Source: Coriobacteriaceae bacterium (GTDB taxonomy: Bacteria; Actinomycetota; Coriobacteriia; Coriobacteriales; UMGS124). Taken from it: a DNA stretch of 12,921 nt. Positions 12,876 through 12,921 of the stretch are shown here, one piece after another. Positions within the stretch are counted from its first letter, which is position 1, and every line of letters starts with the position of its first letter. Below the pieces are notes generated by a model. The model was given only the letters and a program-made list of their open reading frames with translations, did no database searches and was not told the origin of the DNA. The stretch covers positions 3,780-16,700 of the forward strand of contig JAHZHK010000060.1 of assembly GCA_019420325.1 (NCBI GenBank). The letters are read 5' to 3'. The position numbers and the translations under genes are program-made.

Positions 12876-12921
12876 ACTACATCTAGAACAGCTGATATTC
12901 CTGACCACGTCTCACTATCAA

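Noticed and set aside
1..12921. CRISPR arrays, tRNA or rRNA genes, integrase or transposase genes
   Set aside because: None seen: no regularly spaced repeat-spacer array, no tRNA cloverleaf, and no mobility protein among the readable frames.

Overview
The window is high-GC, gene-dense bacterial DNA. The combination of Tat-exported single-subunit FAD reductases of the flavocytochrome c / fumarate reductase family, a LuxR-type regulator fused to a roughly 12-helix membrane domain, and a membrane-anchored AraC-type regulator strongly suggests a gut or oral Coriobacteriia genome, most likely Eggerthellaceae (Eggerthella, Slackia, Adlercreutzia or Gordonibacter type). This placement rests on gene-family pattern, not on a database match.

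Layout. 1-388 (minus): N-terminus of a polytopic membrane protein that runs off the left edge, probably another LuxR regulator with a membrane domain. 389-947: gene-free, with one perfect 15-bp palindrome. 950-2882 (minus): a 617-residue Tat-signal FAD reductase with a strong terminator. 2883-3084: a divergent control region rich in repeats. 3085-5013 (plus): a membrane-spanning sensor/AraC regulator. 5067-6411 (minus): a two-gene operon, SPFH/slipin membrane protein then a ribbon-helix-helix DNA-binding protein, with its own terminator and a long palindrome on its promoter. 6421-6747: gene-free, holding a ~150-bp MITE-like inverted-repeat element. 6748-7662 (minus): a ketopantoate-reductase family enzyme. 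7908-8999 (plus): an NA37/YejK-type nucleoid-associated protein plus terminator. 9075-9471: gene-free, with a highly structured candidate leader or small RNA ending in a terminator. 9472-11004 (plus): a second Tat-signal FAD enzyme whose active-site residues look like 3-ketosteroid dehydrogenases rather than fumarate reductases. 11005-11269: a cluster of hairpins and four ~16-bp repeats. 11270-12781 (plus): a LuxR regulator with a 12-helix domain. 12782-12921: a tail with one composite hairpin.

How it fits together (inference): there are two 'exported flavin reductase plus membrane-bound transcription factor' modules. In the first, an extracytoplasmic sensor joined to an AraC DNA-binding domain is transcribed divergently from the reductase it probably controls. 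In the second, the steroid-dehydrogenase-like enzyme is followed by a membrane LuxR regulator. Neither reductase carries a haem domain and no cytochrome gene is in the window, so electrons must come from elsewhere. The SPFH/RHH pair, the KPR-like enzyme and the NA37 protein are housekeeping-type genes between the modules. The most interesting items are the KstD-like active site, the switch-like structured region at 9177-9344, the repeat array between the divergent genes 1029-2882 and 3085-5013, and the SPFH/RHH palindrome.
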